Positions 35,064-43,826 of a stretch of DNA of 64,000 bases are shown one piece after another; positions within the stretch are counted from its first letter, which is position 1, and every line of letters begins with the position of its first letter. The notes below the pieces were generated by a model. It did not search any database and was not told the origin of the DNA. It was given only the letters and a program-made list of their open reading frames with translations. The stretch is from positions 124,001 through 188,000 of the forward strand of contig WYBC01000017.1 of the NCBI GenBank assembly GCA_011526085.1. The letters are read 5' to 3'. A program made the position numbers and the translations under genes. The stretch comes from Lysobacter sp. (GTDB lineage: Bacteria > Pseudomonadota > Gammaproteobacteria > Xanthomonadales > Xanthomonadaceae).

Positions 35064-36137
35064 TTGCACACGACAAGTCTTCGTTCGATCTGCCTGCTGC
35101 GGCTGTCCGCACTGGGAGATGTGACCCACGTCCTGCCGCTGCTGCGGACCCTACGCCTGGCCTGGCCCGAAGTCGCCGTGACCTGGGTGATCGGCAAGGG
35201 CGAACAGAAGCTGCTGGACGGCCTGCCGGGCGTCGAGTTCCTCGTCTACGACAAGAAGACCGGGCTGGCCGGCATGCGCGCGCTGAAGCGCGAACTGCGC
35301 GGGCGACGCTTCGACGCCCTGCTGCAGATGCAGGTCGCGGCACGGGCCAATCTGCTGTCGGCGTTCCTGCCGGCGACGCGGCGGATCGGCTACGACCGGT
35401 CGCGCTCGAAGGATCTGCACGGGCTGTTCATCAACGAACGGATTCCCGACCGGCCGGGCATCCATGTCCTCGACGCCATCGGCAGCTTCTGCGAGCCGCT
35501 GGGCCTGCGCCAGACCGACGTCGTCTGGGACATGCCCGTGCCCGACGAAGCCCGCGCCTGGGCGCGCGCGCAGTGGCCCGACGACGGCACGCCGACGCTC
35601 GCGATTTCGCCGTGTTCAAGCCATGTCCTGCGCAACTGGCGCAGCGAACGCTACGCCGCGGTCGCCGAGCACGCGCGTTCGCGCGGCTGGCGGGTGGCGC
35701 TGCTGGGCGGGCGCAGCGCGCTGGAACGCGAGACCGCCGATGCGATCCTCGCCGCGATGCGGCCGTCGTTGCACGCGGGCGACGTGCTGGATCTCGTCGG
35801 CAAGGACACCCTGAAGCAGTTGCCGGCGCTGCTGGAACGCGCCGACCTGCTGATGACCCCCGATTCCGGTCCGATGCACATCGCCAACGCGATGGGCACC
35901 AAGGTCCTCGGCCTGCATGCGGCGAGCAATCCGCGGCGCAGCGGCCCGTATTCCGACGTGCGTTTCTGCGTCGACCGCTACGACGACGCCGCGCGCAGGT
36001 ACTGCGGCAAGCCCGCCGCCGCGCTGAAATGGGGGACCAAGATCGAACACGACGGGGTGATGGATCTGGCGACGGTGGAGGATGGCATCGCCGCCTTCGA
36101 GCGCTTCTGCGCGTGGCGGGCATCCGCCGGCCGATGA
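35064..36137 (+). CDS. Glycosyltransferase family 9 (heptosyltransferase-like)
   Basis: A 357-residue GT-B glycosyltransferase of family 9, which adds heptose or a related sugar to the lipopolysaccharide core. It has ICLLRLSALGDVTHVLPLLR at the N terminus, the RIGYDR segment, and the donor-binding LMTPDSGPMHIANAMGTKVLGLHA in the C-terminal domain. The proposed start is TTG at 35064, which puts the conserved N terminus at residue 9; no ATG fits. Only 16 bases separate it from the kdkA start, so its promoter must overlap kdkA coding sequence. The exact acceptor (Kdo or heptose) is not determined. An A-run hairpin downstream acts on the other strand. Confidence 0.9.
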   Translation: MHTTSLRSICLLRLSALGDVTHVLPLLRTLRLAWPEVAVTWVIGKGEQKLLDGLPGVEFLVYDKKTGLAGMRALKRELRGRRFDALLQMQVAARANLLSAFLPATRRIGYDRSRSKDLHGLFINERIPDRPGIHVLDAIGSFCEPLGLRQTDVVWDMPVPDEARAWARAQWPDDGTPTLAISPCSSHVLRNWRSERYAAVAEHARSRGWRVALLGGRSALERETADAILAAMRPSLHAGDVLDLVGKDTLKQLPALLERADLLMTPDSGPMHIANAMGTKVLGLHAASNPRRSGPYSDVRFCVDRYDDAARRYCGKPAAALKWGTKIEHDGVMDLATVEDGIAAFERFCAWRASAGR

Positions 36138-36946
36138 TCGCGTCGGCGGACGATCGCCATCGGTGCGGATGCCCATGAAAAAAGCCCCCGCCGCGGGGTA
36201 CGCGGCGGGGGCCTGTCCGAAGCCCGTGGAGTCGATGCGGGCCCCCTCCGTGGTGCGCGCACATCGACCAGTGTTCTGCCCATCGCATCCATCCGATGGC
36301 GGTTCCTTCCAGGCGGTTCCGTGCATCCTGCACCGAACGGACGCGATTCCCGTCCCGGGAACCGCGCGCCCCTTGCGGGGCGAACGCACGCGGCACGTCC
36401 CTGTGCCTGCGAAGTGTCCCGGCGAGCCGGGCGCTTCGGGTTCGCAGAGGCCCTTGCGGGCCAACACTGCGTTCCATTTCGTGCAGGGCAAACGTAAGCC
36501 TGTTCGATGACGAAGGGAAGACAGCCGCCGTCGCGAATGCAGCTACTATTGGTAGCGACACGTCAAAAACACCGGTGATTTCGCAAAGAAGTTCACAACC
36601 CGCTACCGATAGTGAACTGCCTGATGTGAATATCGCTGTCTAGGTGAGTATCAATAGCCAATTGATCAGCGGCGCAAAAACGCGCTGACCATCACACTCC
36701 TAGCCTGGCTCGCTCAGCGCCGACGCGCCCGGTGGAAAAGCCATTGAATCCGTCGTGAGACGTCGGGTCTCGGAGGCTCGAAAAACGACCCGCATGGCGG
36801 GCTGCCGGGAACCGGAGCGCCGTCGCAGCCGAGGATCGCCGCGACAACGACGCCGGCGCATGCGATCGATGCGCCGGCAGGGCGAGTCGGGCGACACCCG
36901 ACCCGCGATTCGAGAAACGCCTGCGACGGCGTTTCCCGACAGTCCG
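36138..36946. other. Gene-free locus with orphan terminator and AT-rich segment
   Basis: About 810 bases without a convincing gene. At the left is a strong minus-strand terminator (36178-36212). From 36213 to about 36530 the sequence is GC-rich, with small palindromes (CCCCTTGCGGGG, GCCCTTGCGGGC). From 36541 to 36690 it is clearly AT-richer, with inverted repeats GCTACTATTGGTAGC at 36542-36556 and GTTCAC...GTGAAC at 36591-36617. On the minus strand TTGATA, 16 bases, TATTCA near 36650-36623 is a possible promoter. The arrangement fits an unannotated leftward small RNA, but this is inference. Confidence 0.5.
36178..36212 (-). terminator. Strong minus-strand intrinsic terminator
   Basis: A perfect 12-base GC stem (36184-36195 with 36201-36212, loop GGGTA) followed on the minus strand by six U. 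The nearest minus-strand gene upstream ends 735 bases away at 36947, so the terminated transcript is not obvious. Confidence 0.8.
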
Positions 36947-37357
36947 TCAGGGCGCGGCGTGGCCGGCGCGGTAATCCTGGTAGGACTTTTCCTCGACGTA
37001 GGCCGAACCCAGCGCGAGGTTGATGTCCTTCTTGATCCGCGCGCGCTCGTCGTTCTCGAAATACACGGCACGGGCGAGGCGGATGAACTCGTCGTCGAAG
37101 GCCTGCGCCTTTTCCTTGAGCCGGATGTCGTCCTCGATCACCCACAGCCGCTCGTTCACGGCCTTCAATCCGGCACGCAGGGCGCTGATGTCGTGCGCCG
37201 CCGCGGGGTGGGCGCCCCAGGTCGCTTCCAGTGCGGTCAGCTCGTTGCGGACATTGGCCAGCTTGGCCGGGTCGGTCATGCGCTCGGACTTGATCTGGAG
37301 GATGGCGATCTTGTCGAGCAGTTCGCCGAAGGAAACGGGCGCGAGGATTTCGGACAT
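36947..37357 (-). CDS. DUF6165 family protein
   Basis: A 136-residue helical protein recognised from its start ILAPVSFGELLDKIAILQIKSERM, then an acidic/charged helical middle and YFENDERARIKKDINLALGS. I know it as the uncharacterised DUF6165 family, often found near lipopolysaccharide or glycosyltransferase genes. No signal peptide. It is divergent from tRNA-Ser(CGA). Confidence 0.8.
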   Translation of the reverse strand: MSEILAPVSFGELLDKIAILQIKSERMTDPAKLANVRNELTALEATWGAHPAAAHDISALRAGLKAVNERLWVIEDDIRLKEKAQAFDDEFIRLARAVYFENDERARIKKDINLALGSAYVEEKSYQDYRAGHAAP

Positions 37358-37398
37358 GGCGTGACGGTGGCAGGAAGACAGGCGCCAGTGTACGCGCC

Positions 37399-37427
37399 TT
37401 GTCGGCAGGCGCCCTGCCCCTTATGAT
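37399..37427 (+). promoter_or_regulatory. Promoter of tRNA-Ser(CGA)
   Basis: TTGTCG, 17 bases, TATGAT, ending 47 bases before the tRNA. It resembles the promoter of the other tRNA-Ser in the window (TTGTCC, 17 bases, TAGAAT). Confidence 0.75.
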
Positions 37428-37474
37428 GGCGCCCCCGCAGCGGTGGGCGCGAGCCCGACGCAGCAAGCCCCTTC

Positions 37475-37614
<140 letters not shown>

Positions 37615-37714
37615 CGAGCGCCGCGACGCTCTGCCGATCCATCAGGCGAGGCGACGCGGACGCCCCGTTCCGGACCCGCTAGACTCGATCGACCAGTCAG
37701 GGGAGAAGCGAACG

Positions 37715-38119
37715 ATGAAACGCCTCGCACACGTGTCGATGCTGTCGCTTTGTCTTTGGTCGCTCACGGGCTGCGACCGCCCGAACGGAGAGGAATCGGC
37801 GCCGACAGACGCTGCCCCCGCCGCGACCGAATCCGTACGTCCGCAGATGAAACAGGATCCCGAGCCGGGCGGACCTTCCGGAGGCGGCGCGCCGGATGAA
37901 CCGGACAAGCCCGACAAACCCGACAAACCGGGCCCTTCCGATCGTCCCGATCTGACGCCCTCCTCCGAGATGGTCGCGAATCATCGTCGTCTGACCGACG
38001 ACGCCATCGGCGTCGTGATGAGCGCGCCGATCGACGCCAGCGCGAAGCAGGACGCGATCCGCGGGCTCGAAGCCAAACACGAGAAATGCAAGACGAACTA
38101 CCATTTCTGCACGCCTTGA
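37715..38119 (+). CDS. Small lipoprotein with Pro/Asp/Lys repeats
   Basis: A 134-residue lipoprotein: MKRL start, hydrophobic core, and lipobox LTGC with Cys20. The mature N-terminal half is low complexity (repeats of PDKPDKPDKPG at about 60-75), a flexible tether. The C-terminal 50 residues (NHRRLTDDAIGVVMSAPID ... KHEKCKTNYHFCTP) form a small domain with two cysteines. GGGAGA precedes the ATG. No family recognised. Confidence 0.7.
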   Translation: MKRLAHVSMLSLCLWSLTGCDRPNGEESAPTDAAPAATESVRPQMKQDPEPGGPSGGGAPDEPDKPDKPDKPGPSDRPDLTPSSEMVANHRRLTDDAIGVVMSAPIDASAKQDAIRGLEAKHEKCKTNYHFCTP

Positions 38120-38276
38120 TCCGCATCCGGATGCGCCGGTGCGCAATGCGGATGCGGAATGTCGCCGCGGAATATCGCGATGCGTGAGGCCGATCACGCC
38201 CGGCACGTCCGGTTTCATCCCCGAATTGCGTAACTCCCCTTCAAATATGGCTGACTCTCTCCCCCATGGCCGCTGC

Positions 38277-38981
38277 ATGATCGAATTCGGTCACCTGACC
38301 CACGCCGGGCTCCGTCGCGAGCTGAACGAGGACACCTATTACGGCGACAGCGACCTCGGGCTGTGGCTGGTGGCCGACGGCATGGGCGGTCACGAATACG
38401 GCGAGGTCGCCAGCGCCCTCGCCCGCGAGACCATCGTCCGCGAGATCCGCCAGGGCGTGTCGCTGGCGCAGGCGATCCGGACCGCCGACGAAGAGATCAT
38501 CCGCGCGTCGCGCCAGCGCAGCGACGCCCTGCCGATGGGCACCACCGTGGTGGCGCTGCGCATCCTCGGCAATCGTTTCGAAGTGGCCTGGGTCGGCGAC
38601 AGCCGCGCCTATCTGTGGCGCGACGGCAATCTCGCGCAGTTGTCGCACGATCACAGCTACGTACAGGAACTGATCTCGCAGGGCGCGATCACCGTGGACC
38701 AGGCCCGCACCCACCCGCACCGCAACGTGGTGACCCAGGCGCTGGGCGTGACCGACCCGCAGAACCTCAACGTCGAAACCCTGGCGGGCGAACTGCGTCC
38801 CGGCATGCAGCTGCTGCTGTGCAGCGACGGGCTGACCGAGGAAGTGGACGACGGCAACATCTCGCAGGTGCTGGGCCACACCGAATGCAGCGCCCAGGAA
38901 TGCGTGGACGGACTGGTCGCCGCGGCGCTCGACGGCGGCGGCTCCGACAACATCACCGTGGTGCTGGTGCGCCGGCACTGA
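38277..38981 (+). CDS. PP2C-family protein phosphatase (Stp1-like)
   Basis: A 234-residue metal-dependent Ser/Thr phosphatase. All PP2C motifs are present: RRELNEDTYY at 13-22, VADGMGGHEYGEVAS with metal-binding Asp34, MGTTVVAL, WVGDSRAYLWR, HRNVVTQALG, LCSDGLTEEVDD and SDNITVVLV. No kinase gene is adjacent, though in related bacteria such phosphatases pair with kinases or type VI secretion genes elsewhere. The start MIEFGHLTH is taken from the family pattern; an ATG ten codons upstream (38247) is possible, and neither has a good ribosome site. Confidence 0.92.
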   Translation: MIEFGHLTHAGLRRELNEDTYYGDSDLGLWLVADGMGGHEYGEVASALARETIVREIRQGVSLAQAIRTADEEIIRASRQRSDALPMGTTVVALRILGNRFEVAWVGDSRAYLWRDGNLAQLSHDHSYVQELISQGAITVDQARTHPHRNVVTQALGVTDPQNLNVETLAGELRPGMQLLLCSDGLTEEVDDGNISQVLGHTECSAQECVDGLVAAALDGGGSDNITVVLVRRH

Positions 38982-39044
38982 AATCGGCGCGGGGCCCGCA
39001 CACCCTGCGCGGGCACGATCACACCGCTTCGAATCCGGCGCCGC

Positions 39045-39629
39045 TCAGCCCTGACAGCGCGGCAGCGCCTGTTTCAGCGCCGGGTCGCCCTTCACTTCGC
39101 AGCGCCAGTCGGCGATGCCCGCATCGTCGTTCATCCGCGGCTTCAGGCGGATCTCGCTGCCGGCGCCGAACGTATCGTCCAGCGCGATGATCACCAGCCC
39201 CTGCTCGCCGATCGTCACCGAACGCACCGCGCCTCCGCGCATCTCCTCCGGCAGCGGCAGACCGGCCTCGTCGGCGCTCTGCGGCCAGCGGCCGTTGGTC
39301 TGGTAATACTCGGTCAGCGACACGCGGAACATCGTCGCCCGCTGCACCGCATCGGTGAGCAGCGCGCGCCGGTCCATCTCGCGCGCCTGCGCGTCCATGC
39401 CGTTGCGCGCCTTGTCCACGCTGCGCTGCAGCGAGGCCTCGACTTCCGCGGCGATGCTCTGCGCCTCGCCGCGCGCCTGCGCCAGATCGGGCGCGACCGT
39501 GACGCGGTCGGCGGCATCGACCCGCGCCGCCTCGGCTTCGCGCGGCTTGACCACGAACTGGTCGTAGCCCAGCAGGGCCAGGAAACCGCCGACGAGGACG
39601 GCGACGAGCGTCAGGGCGAACTGTTTCAT
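39045..39629 (-). CDS. Membrane-anchored pilin-like domain protein
   Basis: A 194-residue protein with one N-terminal membrane segment (about 4-24), a charged helical region (30-95) rich in Ala, Glu and Arg, and a C-terminal domain (100-194) that resembles the globular head of PilA-type pilins: FRVSLTEYYQTNGRWPQSADEAGLP, then strands and a closing Cys pair (WRCEV ... LPRCQG). It lacks the prepilin peptidase motif (GFTLIE), so it is not itself a pilin. The role is unknown. It is convergent with the PP2C gene. Confidence 0.7.
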   Translation of the reverse strand: MKQFALTLVAVLVGGFLALLGYDQFVVKPREAEAARVDAADRVTVAPDLAQARGEAQSIAAEVEASLQRSVDKARNGMDAQAREMDRRALLTDAVQRATMFRVSLTEYYQTNGRWPQSADEAGLPLPEEMRGGAVRSVTIGEQGLVIIALDDTFGAGSEIRLKPRMNDDAGIADWRCEVKGDPALKQALPRCQG

Positions 39630-39725
39630 GCGAAGGACTTCATCGGTCAGGGACGGCGCGGACGCGGCGTCTGCGGCCCGAGGATAGTCGATTCCCTCGT
39701 GCGCCGCCGCCGGCGGATCCTGCGC

Positions 39726-40214
39726 TCAGATCCGCGAATAGTTCCACGACACCATGCGGCCGTCGCGGTACGGCATCACGCCGTGGAAGCCGCGCGGGTC
39801 GTCGTCGAACACCAGCGGCAGGAAGTGGCGGTCGCCGTCCCACAGCGGCAATTCGAGGATGCGCGACACCGGCACCCATTCCAGCGTGCCCTCGGGATTC
39901 GTCGCGAACGGCACGCCGCGGAAACGCGTGATCAGGAACACGAAGCCCAGCCAGTCCTCGCCCTGCTTGCCGAAGCCGGGCCAGCTGATGGTGCCGCGCA
40001 GCGCGAGTTCGTCGCATTCGATGCCGGCCTCCTCGAAGATCTCGCGGCGCATGCCGGTGACCACGTCTTCGTCGGGCTCGATCTTGCCGCCGAGGCCGTT
40101 GTATTTGCCGAGATGCTGATCGTCCTGGCGCGCGTTGCGGTGGATCAGCAGCACCTGTTCGCGATCGGGGGACAGCACGTAGCCGAGCGTGGCGACGATG
40201 GGGGTATAGGGCAT
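39726..40214 (-). CDS. Nudix hydrolase (8-oxo-dGTP diphosphatase-like)
   Basis: A 162-residue Nudix protein. The Nudix box spans residues 43-65 with the full pattern Gly43, Glu49, Arg57, Glu58, Glu61, Glu62, Gly64 and Ile65. The surrounding sequence (QDDQHLGKYNGLGGK, GFVFLITRFRG) resembles MTH1/MutT-like enzymes that remove oxidised nucleotides. Substrate identity is not certain. It is downstream of the histidine kinase gene on the same strand pointing away from it at the 5' end (gap of about 96 bases between their facing ends). Confidence 0.88.
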   Translation of the reverse strand: MPYTPIVATLGYVLSPDREQVLLIHRNARQDDQHLGKYNGLGGKIEPDEDVVTGMRREIFEEAGIECDELALRGTISWPGFGKQGEDWLGFVFLITRFRGVPFATNPEGTLEWVPVSRILELPLWDGDRHFLPLVFDDDPRGFHGVMPYRDGRMVSWNYSRI

Positions 40215-40274
40215 GACGACATCCTGTGCGAAGCCGGGAGTATAGGGTGCGCCCGGCGCACCGGTTCGCGGCGC

Positions 40275-43200
40275 TCAGGCCGCCCGCGCCGTCGACAATC
40301 GACGCAGCATCGATTTCAGCGCCAGCGCCTTCACCGGCTTCGGCAACAACCCGAGACCGTGTTCGAACGCGATGCGGCGCACGTCGCCGCTGTCGTCGGC
40401 GCTGAGGATGAGCGTCGGTCGCGCGCCGAAACGCGCCGCCAGCCGCGCCTGCAATGCCACGCCGGTGTCGCCATCGTCCAGGTGGTAATCGAACAACCAC
40501 AGCGCCGGTGTCGCACCGTCGGCGAGCAGCGCTTCGGCGGCGGCGCCGTCCGCGAACGCATCGACCCGGCACTGCCAGCCTTCGAGGATGCCGCGCAGCG
40601 CGGCGAGCGCCCGTGGATCGTTGTCCACGATCAGCACGCGCAGACCCTCGAGTCCGCCGGCCGCGGCCGGTGCGCTGTCCTGTCGCGACGGCGCGACCCG
40701 CGGCAGCGTCAGCGCGAACACGGTGCCGCGGCCCATGCGGCTGCGCAGTCGCAGCGGTGCGTCGATCAGACGCGCGATGCGGTCGGCGATGGCCAGGCCG
40801 AGACCCAGTCCCTGCCCCGCGGCGCCTTCGCCGCGGCGGAATTCCTCGAAGATCGCGCGCTGCTGCGAGACCGGAATGCCCGGCCCGGTGTCGTGCACTT
40901 CGATCCGCAACCGCCCCGACGCATGGCGCACGCCGATCAGCACCCCGCCGCGTTCGGTGTAGCGCACCGCGTTGGCGAGGAAATTCTGCAGCACCCGCCG
41001 CAACAGCTGCGGATCGGTATGTACCCAGGCGCGGGTGGCGCGACAGCGGAAGCGCAGGCCACGCTCGGCGGCGAGCGCGCGGAACTCAGACGCCAGCGGC
41101 TCCAGCACGTCGGCCAGGGGAAACGCGCGCGGCTGCGGCACCAGACCGCCGGCTTCGAGCCGCGACATGTCGAGCAGGCCGGCGAGCAGATCGCCGGTGG
41201 AATCCAGCGCGCCGCGGATCTGCTGCGCGGTGCCGCGCTGCGCGTCGGCCGGCAGTTGCTCGATCAGCGCGTCGGTGAACAACTGGGCCGCGTGCAGCGG
41301 CTGCAGCAGATCGTGGCCGATGGCGGCGAGGAAGCGGCTCTTGGCGTCGTTGGCGCGCTCGGCGTCGGCGCGCGCCTGATCGAGCCGCGCGGTGCGATCG
41401 GCGACGCGCTGCTCCAGGGTCTCGTTGCTGCGGATGAGTTCCGCTTCGGCGCGGCGGAACGCGGTGACATCGGTGAAGGTGGCGACGAACCCGCCGCCGG
41501 GCATCGGATTGCCGCGGATTTCGACCACCGCCTGGTCCGGGAAGATGCGTTCGCTGACGTAGGGCGTGCCGGCCTGCATGTGGCGCACGCGCTTGTCGAC
41601 TTCCTCCTCGATCGAATACGCGTTCCAGCCCTGGCGGAGGTTGTAGCGCACCAGTTCCGCGACCGGCACGCCGACGCGCAGCAGCGATGCCGGATAACCG
41701 AACAACTCGGCATAGCGGCGGTTCCAGGCCACCAGCCGCAGCTCGCGGTCGACGACGCTGATGCCCTGGCTCATGTTCTCCAGCGCGGCCTCCAGCAGGC
41801 GCTGGTTGAAACGCAGATCCTGCGAGGCCTCGCCGACGATCGCGGCCACGGTGTCGAAATCGCGGCCGGCCTCGCGGCGCGCGGCGTCGAGCAGCAATCG
41901 CGCCGAGGCCGAACCCAGCACCGCCGCGAGTTCGCGTTCCAGCCGCGCTTCCTGCAGCGCGGGCACCGCGCCGGAGGCCGGCGCGCCGAGCAGTGCGGCT
42001 TCGACCGTTTCGCGCGGCAGGAAGCGCCGGCCGGCTTCGCGCAGGGTGTCGAGCGCCAGCCCGCGCGCACCCGCACGACGCGGCCCCGCCTGCCACCAGG
42101 CCGCGCCCCAGCTGGACGCGATCCAGGTGGTGACCACGCCGGCGAACAGGCTCATCACCACCGCGCGGCCCAGCCGGCTCCAGCCGGTGAGGCCGAAGAA
42201 CGCATCCGGCGCGAACAGCGACCAGCCGCCGGGACCGTCGCGCAGCCAGCGCGTGTCCAGCCCGCGCGCTTCCGCCAGCGCCGGCACCAGCAGGAGCCAC
42301 ATCCACAGACCCACCGCGGCGCCGATGCCCAGCAGCACCGCGCGCGGCGGCGTCTGCGGGCGCCACAGCGCGAAGCCCAGCGCCGGCGCCAGCGCGGCCA
42401 GCGCCGAGAACGACAGCGCGCCGACATCGGCCAGGGCATCGTTGCCGGCGATCAACCGGCTGTAACCCCAGGCCAGCAGCACGATCGCGAGGATGCCGAT
42501 GCGCCGCTGCATCAGCACAGCGCGGCGCAGGTCCGGCTGCTCGGACGCGGTGGCGGGCGTCGGCCGTCGCGGCGCCCACACCCCGCGCAGCCACAGCGGC
42601 GTGAGCCAGTGATTGCCGATCATCAGGCTCAGCGTGAGCGTGCTGACGATGACCATGCCGGTGCCCGCGCTGAGCCCACCGAGGAACGCGAGCAGCGCCA
42701 GGCCTTCCTGCCCCTGCGACAGCGGCAGCGCCAGCACGTACAGATCGGAAGGCACGCCCCGCGCAGCCAGCAGCGCGTCGCCCGCACGCGCCAGCGGCAG
42801 CACCGGCAGCGCGATCAGCAGCAGATACACCGGAAACAGCCAGCGCGCGCGCAGCACGTGGCGCTCGTCGCGGCATTCGACCGCGCCGACGTGGAACTGG
42901 TGCGGCAGCGTGAACATCGCCAGCACGCCAAGCAGCACCAGCGGCGCGAACCCGGACAGGTCGCCGGCCTGCGGGCGCAGCAGTTCCGCCGCCGACGGCG
43001 CCGACGGCAGCGAGAACGCGAACAGCCCGATCGCGAGCATCGCGCCGAGTTTCAGCAGCGCCTCGAACGCCATCGCCAGGATCAGGCCGCGGTTGTGTTC
43101 CGCGGCGCTGGCGCTGCGGGTGCCGAACAGCATCGCGAACGCCGCCATCGCCAGCGCGACGTAGAGCGCGCTGTCCTGCCAGGCGGGCACCTGCCCGGCA

Positions 43201-43643
43201 TCGCCGCGCACCAGCAGTGCGAAGCTCATCGCCACCGCCTTCAGCTGCAGCGCGATGTACGGGACGATGCCGAGCACGGCGACGAAGGTGATCGCCGCGG
43301 CCAGCCAGCCGTCCTGGCCGAGCCGGCTGGCCACGTAGTCGGCGATGGAGGTGCTGTTGTTCTCGCGCACCTGCCGCACCAGGCGCATGAGCAGACCGAT
43401 GCCGAAGACGTAGAGCAGGATGGTGCCGACGAAGGTCGGCGGCAGCGGCCAACCGTAGCGCGCGGCCTGGGTGACGGTGCCGAAGAAGGTCCACGAGGTG
43501 CAGTAGACCGCGAGCGACAGCGCGTAGATCTCGGGCCAGCGGCTGGCGAAGGTCTGCGGCCGGCGCTCGCCGTAGACCGCGACCGCGAACATCACGCCGA
43601 GCCACAGCAGCGCGGCCAGCAGGACGCCGCCTGCCGTCAGCAT
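40275..43643 (-). CDS. Hybrid histidine kinase with solute:sodium symporter domain
   Basis: An 1122-residue membrane sensor. Residues of about 1-510 form an SSS/SLC5-like transporter domain with about 12-13 membrane segments. A linker and a PAS domain (about 610-735, ALENMSQGISVVD) follow, with a coiled coil (NETLEQRVADRTARLDQARADAERA). Then comes a HisKA domain with phospho-His777 (AIGHDLLQPLH), a HATPase (NAVRYTERGG, DTGPGIP, GQGLGLGLAI), and a C-terminal receiver with Asp1052 (LFDYHLDDGDTG). The layout is close to CbrA-type sensors but with a receiver added. It may sense or transport a carboxylate or amino acid. No cognate regulator gene is adjacent. Confidence 0.92.
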   Translation of the reverse strand: MLTAGGVLLAALLWLGVMFAVAVYGERRPQTFASRWPEIYALSLAVYCTSWTFFGTVTQAARYGWPLPPTFVGTILLYVFGIGLLMRLVRQVRENNSTSIADYVASRLGQDGWLAAAITFVAVLGIVPYIALQLKAVAMSFALLVRGDAGQVPAWQDSALYVALAMAAFAMLFGTRSASAAEHNRGLILAMAFEALLKLGAMLAIGLFAFSLPSAPSAAELLRPQAGDLSGFAPLVLLGVLAMFTLPHQFHVGAVECRDERHVLRARWLFPVYLLLIALPVLPLARAGDALLAARGVPSDLYVLALPLSQGQEGLALLAFLGGLSAGTGMVIVSTLTLSLMIGNHWLTPLWLRGVWAPRRPTPATASEQPDLRRAVLMQRRIGILAIVLLAWGYSRLIAGNDALADVGALSFSALAALAPALGFALWRPQTPPRAVLLGIGAAVGLWMWLLLVPALAEARGLDTRWLRDGPGGWSLFAPDAFFGLTGWSRLGRAVVMSLFAGVVTTWIASSWGAAWWQAGPRRAGARGLALDTLREAGRRFLPRETVEAALLGAPASGAVPALQEARLERELAAVLGSASARLLLDAARREAGRDFDTVAAIVGEASQDLRFNQRLLEAALENMSQGISVVDRELRLVAWNRRYAELFGYPASLLRVGVPVAELVRYNLRQGWNAYSIEEEVDKRVRHMQAGTPYVSERIFPDQAVVEIRGNPMPGGGFVATFTDVTAFRRAEAELIRSNETLEQRVADRTARLDQARADAERANDAKSRFLAAIGHDLLQPLHAAQLFTDALIEQLPADAQRGTAQQIRGALDSTGDLLAGLLDMSRLEAGGLVPQPRAFPLADVLEPLASEFRALAAERGLRFRCRATRAWVHTDPQLLRRVLQNFLANAVRYTERGGVLIGVRHASGRLRIEVHDTGPGIPVSQQRAIFEEFRRGEGAAGQGLGLGLAIADRIARLIDAPLRLRSRMGRGTVFALTLPRVAPSRQDSAPAAAGGLEGLRVLIVDNDPRALAALRGILEGWQCRVDAFADGAAAEALLADGATPALWLFDYHLDDGDTGVALQARLAARFGARPTLILSADDSGDVRRIAFEHGLGLLPKPVKALALKSMLRRLSTARAA

Positions 43644-43693
43644 GGCGCGGGAGCCCTCGGTGCGTTCGCGGCCGTCACGTCACTCTGCAGATC

Positions 43694-43708
43694 GCTCGGG
43701 ATGACGGC
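43694..43708 (-). repeat. Inverted copy of a 15-base repeat
   Basis: The minus strand reads GCCGTCATCCCGAGC, identical to 28659-28673 on the plus strand. It resembles the core of a dispersed repeat seen in intergenic regions of many bacteria. Confidence 0.6.
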
Positions 43709-43752
43709 GGAGCATAACGCAACGGATGCCGACGAGGCCCGGGCGCTCCCGC

Positions 43753-43784
43753 AAAAAAAAGGCGGCGGACTCGCGTCCGCCGCC
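43753..43784 (-). terminator. Terminator of the first TonB receptor gene
   Basis: Perfect ten-base stem (43761-43770 with 43775-43784, loop TCGC) followed on the minus strand by eight U, 43 bases past the receptor stop codon. Confidence 0.85.
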
Positions 43785-43826
43785 GGGAGGGATCGATCGA
43801 GAGGGGCCGATCGAAACGCGGCGTCC

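Noticed and set aside
36213-36530. Minus-strand reading frames over the orphan terminator region
   Set aside because: The longest frames are Arg/Gly/Pro-rich, have no ribosome site and run through the terminator hairpin, so no protein gene is called there.
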